Shown here piece by piece: positions 62,098 through 64,000 of a DNA stretch of 64,000 nt. The DNA comes from Albidovulum sediminicola. GTDB lineage: Bacteria; Pseudomonadota; Alphaproteobacteria; Rhodobacterales; Rhodobacteraceae. The DNA lies in the NCBI RefSeq assembly GCF_025751575.1, contig NZ_JAOWLA010000003.1, forward strand, positions 124,001 to 188,000, in the 5' to 3' direction. The number at the start of each line of letters is the position of its first letter. The stretch's first letter is position 1. A program made the position numbers and the translations under genes. The notes under the pieces are model-generated. The model saw nothing but the letters and a program-made list of their open reading frames with translations, ran no database searches and was not told where the DNA came from.

Positions 62098-63083
62098 GCA
62101 GATATGAGGTTGTCGGCATCGGCAACGCCATCGTCGATGTGCTGACCCAGTGCGACGACGATTTCCTCGACTGGATGGGGATCGAGAAGGGGATCATGCA
62201 GCTTGTCGACCGCGAGCGGGGCGAGACGCTTTACGCCGCGATGAAGGAACGCACGCAGGCGCCGGGCGGTTCGGTCGGAAACACGCTGGCCGGTCTTGGC
62301 AACCTGGGGCTGAAAACCGCCTTCGTCGGCAAGGTCAAGGACGACGCGCTGGGCCGCTTCTACGCGAAATCGCTGGAAGCGGAGGGGACGGCCTTCCCCA
62401 ACCCGCCCTCGGCGACCGCCGAACTGCCGACCTCGCGCTCGATGATCTTCGTGTCGAAGGACGGGGAGCGTTCGATGAACACCTATCTGGGTGCGGGCGC
62501 CGACTTCGGGCCGGAGGACCTGGACGAGGGGATCGCGCGGGCCGCCGACTATCTTTTCCTTGAGGGCTATCTGTTCGACAAGGACGAGGGCAAGGCCGCG
62601 TTCCTCAAGGCCGCCGAAGCTTGTCACCAGGGGGGCGGCAAGGCCGGTATCTCGCTTTCCGACCCGTTCTGCGTGGATCGTCACCGCACGGATTTCCGGC
62701 GGCTGGTGCGCGACCAGATGGACTACGTCATCGGCAACGAACATGAATGGAGCTCGCTCTACCAGCGCGATGATCTGGAGGCGGCGCTGGCCGAGGCCCG
62801 CAAGGATTGCCAGTTGATCGTCTGCACCCGCTCGGGCGCAGACGTGATCCTGATCCGTGGCGGCGAGCGGGTCGAGGTCCCCGTGCATCGCGTGGTGCCC
62901 GTCGACGCCACCGGCGCGGGCGACCAGTTCGCGGCCGGGTTCCTCTATGGTTTGGCCACCGGGCAACCCCTTCAGAGGGCGGGCCGCATGGGCTGCATCG
63001 CGGCGGCGGAGGTGATCAGCCATTTCGGCGCGCGCCCCGAGGCCGATGTCAAGGCGCTCTACCGGGCCGAAGGGCTGATCTGA
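62094..63083 (+). CDS. PfkB-family carbohydrate/nucleoside kinase
   Basis: 329 residues of the ribokinase fold. GGSVGNTLAGLGNLG (about 58-72) binds substrate and DATGAGDQFAAGFLYG (about 268-283) carries the catalytic Asp and anion hole. Closest to adenosine kinase-like proteins of alphaproteobacteria. The start is GTG in an ATGA-type overlap with nth (GTGA). No obvious metabolic partner nearby. Confidence 0.9.
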   Translation: MSRYEVVGIGNAIVDVLTQCDDDFLDWMGIEKGIMQLVDRERGETLYAAMKERTQAPGGSVGNTLAGLGNLGLKTAFVGKVKDDALGRFYAKSLEAEGTAFPNPPSATAELPTSRSMIFVSKDGERSMNTYLGAGADFGPEDLDEGIARAADYLFLEGYLFDKDEGKAAFLKAAEACHQGGGKAGISLSDPFCVDRHRTDFRRLVRDQMDYVIGNEHEWSSLYQRDDLEAALAEARKDCQLIVCTRSGADVILIRGGERVEVPVHRVVPVDATGAGDQFAAGFLYGLATGQPLQRAGRMGCIAAAEVISHFGARPEADVKALYRAEGLI

Positions 63084-63103
63084 GCCCCCCGCGGGCGGAC
63101 GCC

Positions 63104-64000
63104 TCAAGGCAGGAACCCGGCGAGCGCACTCAGTTCCGCGCCGTGCAGCCAAAGGGCGAGCGCGGCGCCCGCCAGGCTGATCAGCGCCATGGCGGCATCG
63201 TGCAGCGGGTCCCAGCCGCCGTGCTTCCGCGCAAGGTGGATCACGACCCCATGGGCCAGAACATGGGCCAGCGCGAAGCCGAGGAAGGCCCCTTCGAGCC
63301 CCCAGTAGGTGATCCCCAGAAGGAAGAGCCCGGTCTGAAGGACGGCCCGTGTGAAGTTCAGGAAGAAGACGGCGCGCGAATCCCCGGCGGCGAAAGCCAC
63401 GGCCTCGTAGGTGATGCCGATCAGGTAGGGCAGGTTCATCAGCGCAACCGCGACGACCACGCCGCCCGAGGCAAGGAAGCGGTCGTCGTAAAGGATGTCG
63501 ATGATCGCCACGCCCAGCAGCGCCAACGCGATCTGGCTTGCGGCGACCACCACGGAAAACCGCATCCGGATACGGCGGACGAGCGCAAAATCAGCCGGAT
63601 CTTTCCCCGGCGGGTGGTCGCGGCAGAGCGGCAGCATCAGCCTGCCGTTGACGGCAATGGCAATGGCCATCGGCGCGGTGGCGATGAAGAAGCCGACGTT
63701 GTAGATGCCGATCCCCTCGATGGTCAGGAACTTGCCGAGGATGATCTTGTCGCTCTGCGAGAGCAGGAAGTTGAACGCCGTGCTCAGGAAGATCCATTTG
63801 CCGAAGCGGACAAGTTCGTGGCGGGCTTCCTTTTCCCAGCGGAAACGGTTGCGCGGGCCGGGCAGATAGCGGTCCATCAGGATCAGCTTGATGAGGCTGC
63901 CGATGACGTTTCCGATCGGCAGCGCCCAGACCGAGCGGGTGATCAACGCCAGGATGACCATCGCGACAAGGCCGAGCGCGTGCGACAAGAGTTCGATCAC
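63104..64000 (-). CDS. Polysaccharide flippase-like membrane protein, partial
   Basis: The 3' part of a membrane protein, 298 residues visible, running off the right edge. About eight hydrophobic helices are seen with GKWIFLSTAFNFLLSQSDKIILGK (motif shown in part: SQSDKIILGK), typical of the oligosaccharide flippase (Wzx/MATE-like) family. The true start is outside the window; the GTG at its edge is probably internal. It should help export or assemble envelope or exopolysaccharide. Confidence 0.8.
   Translation of the reverse strand: MIELLSHALGLVAMVILALITRSVWALPIGNVIGSLIKLILMDRYLPGPRNRFRWEKEARHELVRFGKWIFLSTAFNFLLSQSDKIILGKFLTIEGIGIYNVGFFIATAPMAIAIAVNGRLMLPLCRDHPPGKDPADFALVRRIRMRFSVVVAASQIALALLGVAIIDILYDDRFLASGGVVVAVALMNLPYLIGITYEAVAFAAGDSRAVFFLNFTRAVLQTGLFLLGITYWGLEGAFLGFALAHVLAHGVVIHLARKHGGWDPLHDAAMALISLAGAALALWLHGAELSALAGFLP

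Noticed and set aside
1-64000. tRNA genes, CRISPR arrays, insertion sequences or prophage genes
   Set aside because: I looked for T-loop-like GTTCGA(A/T)TC sequences, regular spaced repeats, transposase motifs and phage structural genes on both strands and found none convincing.

Overview
The window is an ordinary, densely coded stretch of an alphaproteobacterial chromosome, almost certainly from the order Rhodobacterales (Rhodobacteraceae/Paracoccaceae). The evidence is the very high GC, the frequent GTG starts and 4-nt ATGA overlaps, and several typical gene sets: TrcR (DUF1013), dnaX-ybaB-recR, chvI-chvG-hprK-rapZ-EIIA-HPr, mipZ, a split ATP synthase operon with both b and b' subunits, and a complete aerobic (CobG-type) cobalamin pathway. 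I see no rRNA, tRNA, CRISPR array, prophage or insertion sequence. The one structural RNA gene is the SRP RNA (about 5345-5442). Two cobalamin riboswitches are present.

Layout. 103-5223: TrcR-like regulator, a secreted unknown protein, recR-ybaB-dnaX and an SDR oxidoreductase. 5345-6638: SRP RNA and an orphan LacI regulator. 6659-30974: a 24-kb cobalamin supercluster in three blocks. Block 1 lies on the minus strand. A B12 riboswitch (about 22298-22498) precedes DUF1636-cobW-cobN-cobG-cobH-cobI-cobJ, then cobL-cobE-cobM, cobB-cobA-DUF1636, and a second riboswitch precedes cbtB-cbtA-cobF. cobK alone is inverted inside this block. Block 2 is cobO-cobQ on the plus strand. Block 3 is a divergent nucleotide-loop unit: phosphatase, Thr kinase, cbiB, cobD and bluB on the minus strand, and cobU-cobT-cobS on the plus strand. 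Together they cover most steps from uroporphyrinogen III to adenosylcobalamin, plus cobalt uptake. The CobS and CobT chelatase subunits and the CobR reductase are not in the window.

31096-38622: a class III aminotransferase with a glutamine-synthetase-like ligase, an IalB-family protein, L-asparaginase II, an SPFH/NfeD membrane pair and pckA. 39027-43479: ChvI/ChvG two-component system fused in one operon to HPr kinase, RapZ, an EIIA-Man domain and HPr, a regulatory PTS with no sugar permease. 43532-50903: 3-hydroxybutyryl-CoA dehydrogenase, mipZ, ribosomal and tRNA-modification genes (rpmE, rplS, trmD, rimM, rpsP), chorismate mutase and ffh, whose RNA partner is also in the window. 51252-55493: azoreductase/LysR pair, two DMT exporters, VOC and ArsR proteins. 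55690-58296: atpI-atpB-atpE-atpF'-atpF. 58398-64000: GNAT, FCD-GntR, OmpA lipoprotein, Ada-like methyltransferase, nth, PfkB kinase and a flippase cut by the window edge.

I found no defence island or clearly new multi-gene system. The most interesting leads are: cobK lying antisense within an otherwise continuous cob operon, with its start codon overlapping that of cobL; two DUF1636 proteins of unknown role in the B12 cluster; a dispersed stem-loop element that supplies the ribosome-binding region of cobB and cobQ; a 44-codon membrane-peptide gene between rpsP and rimM; and several candidate operators.
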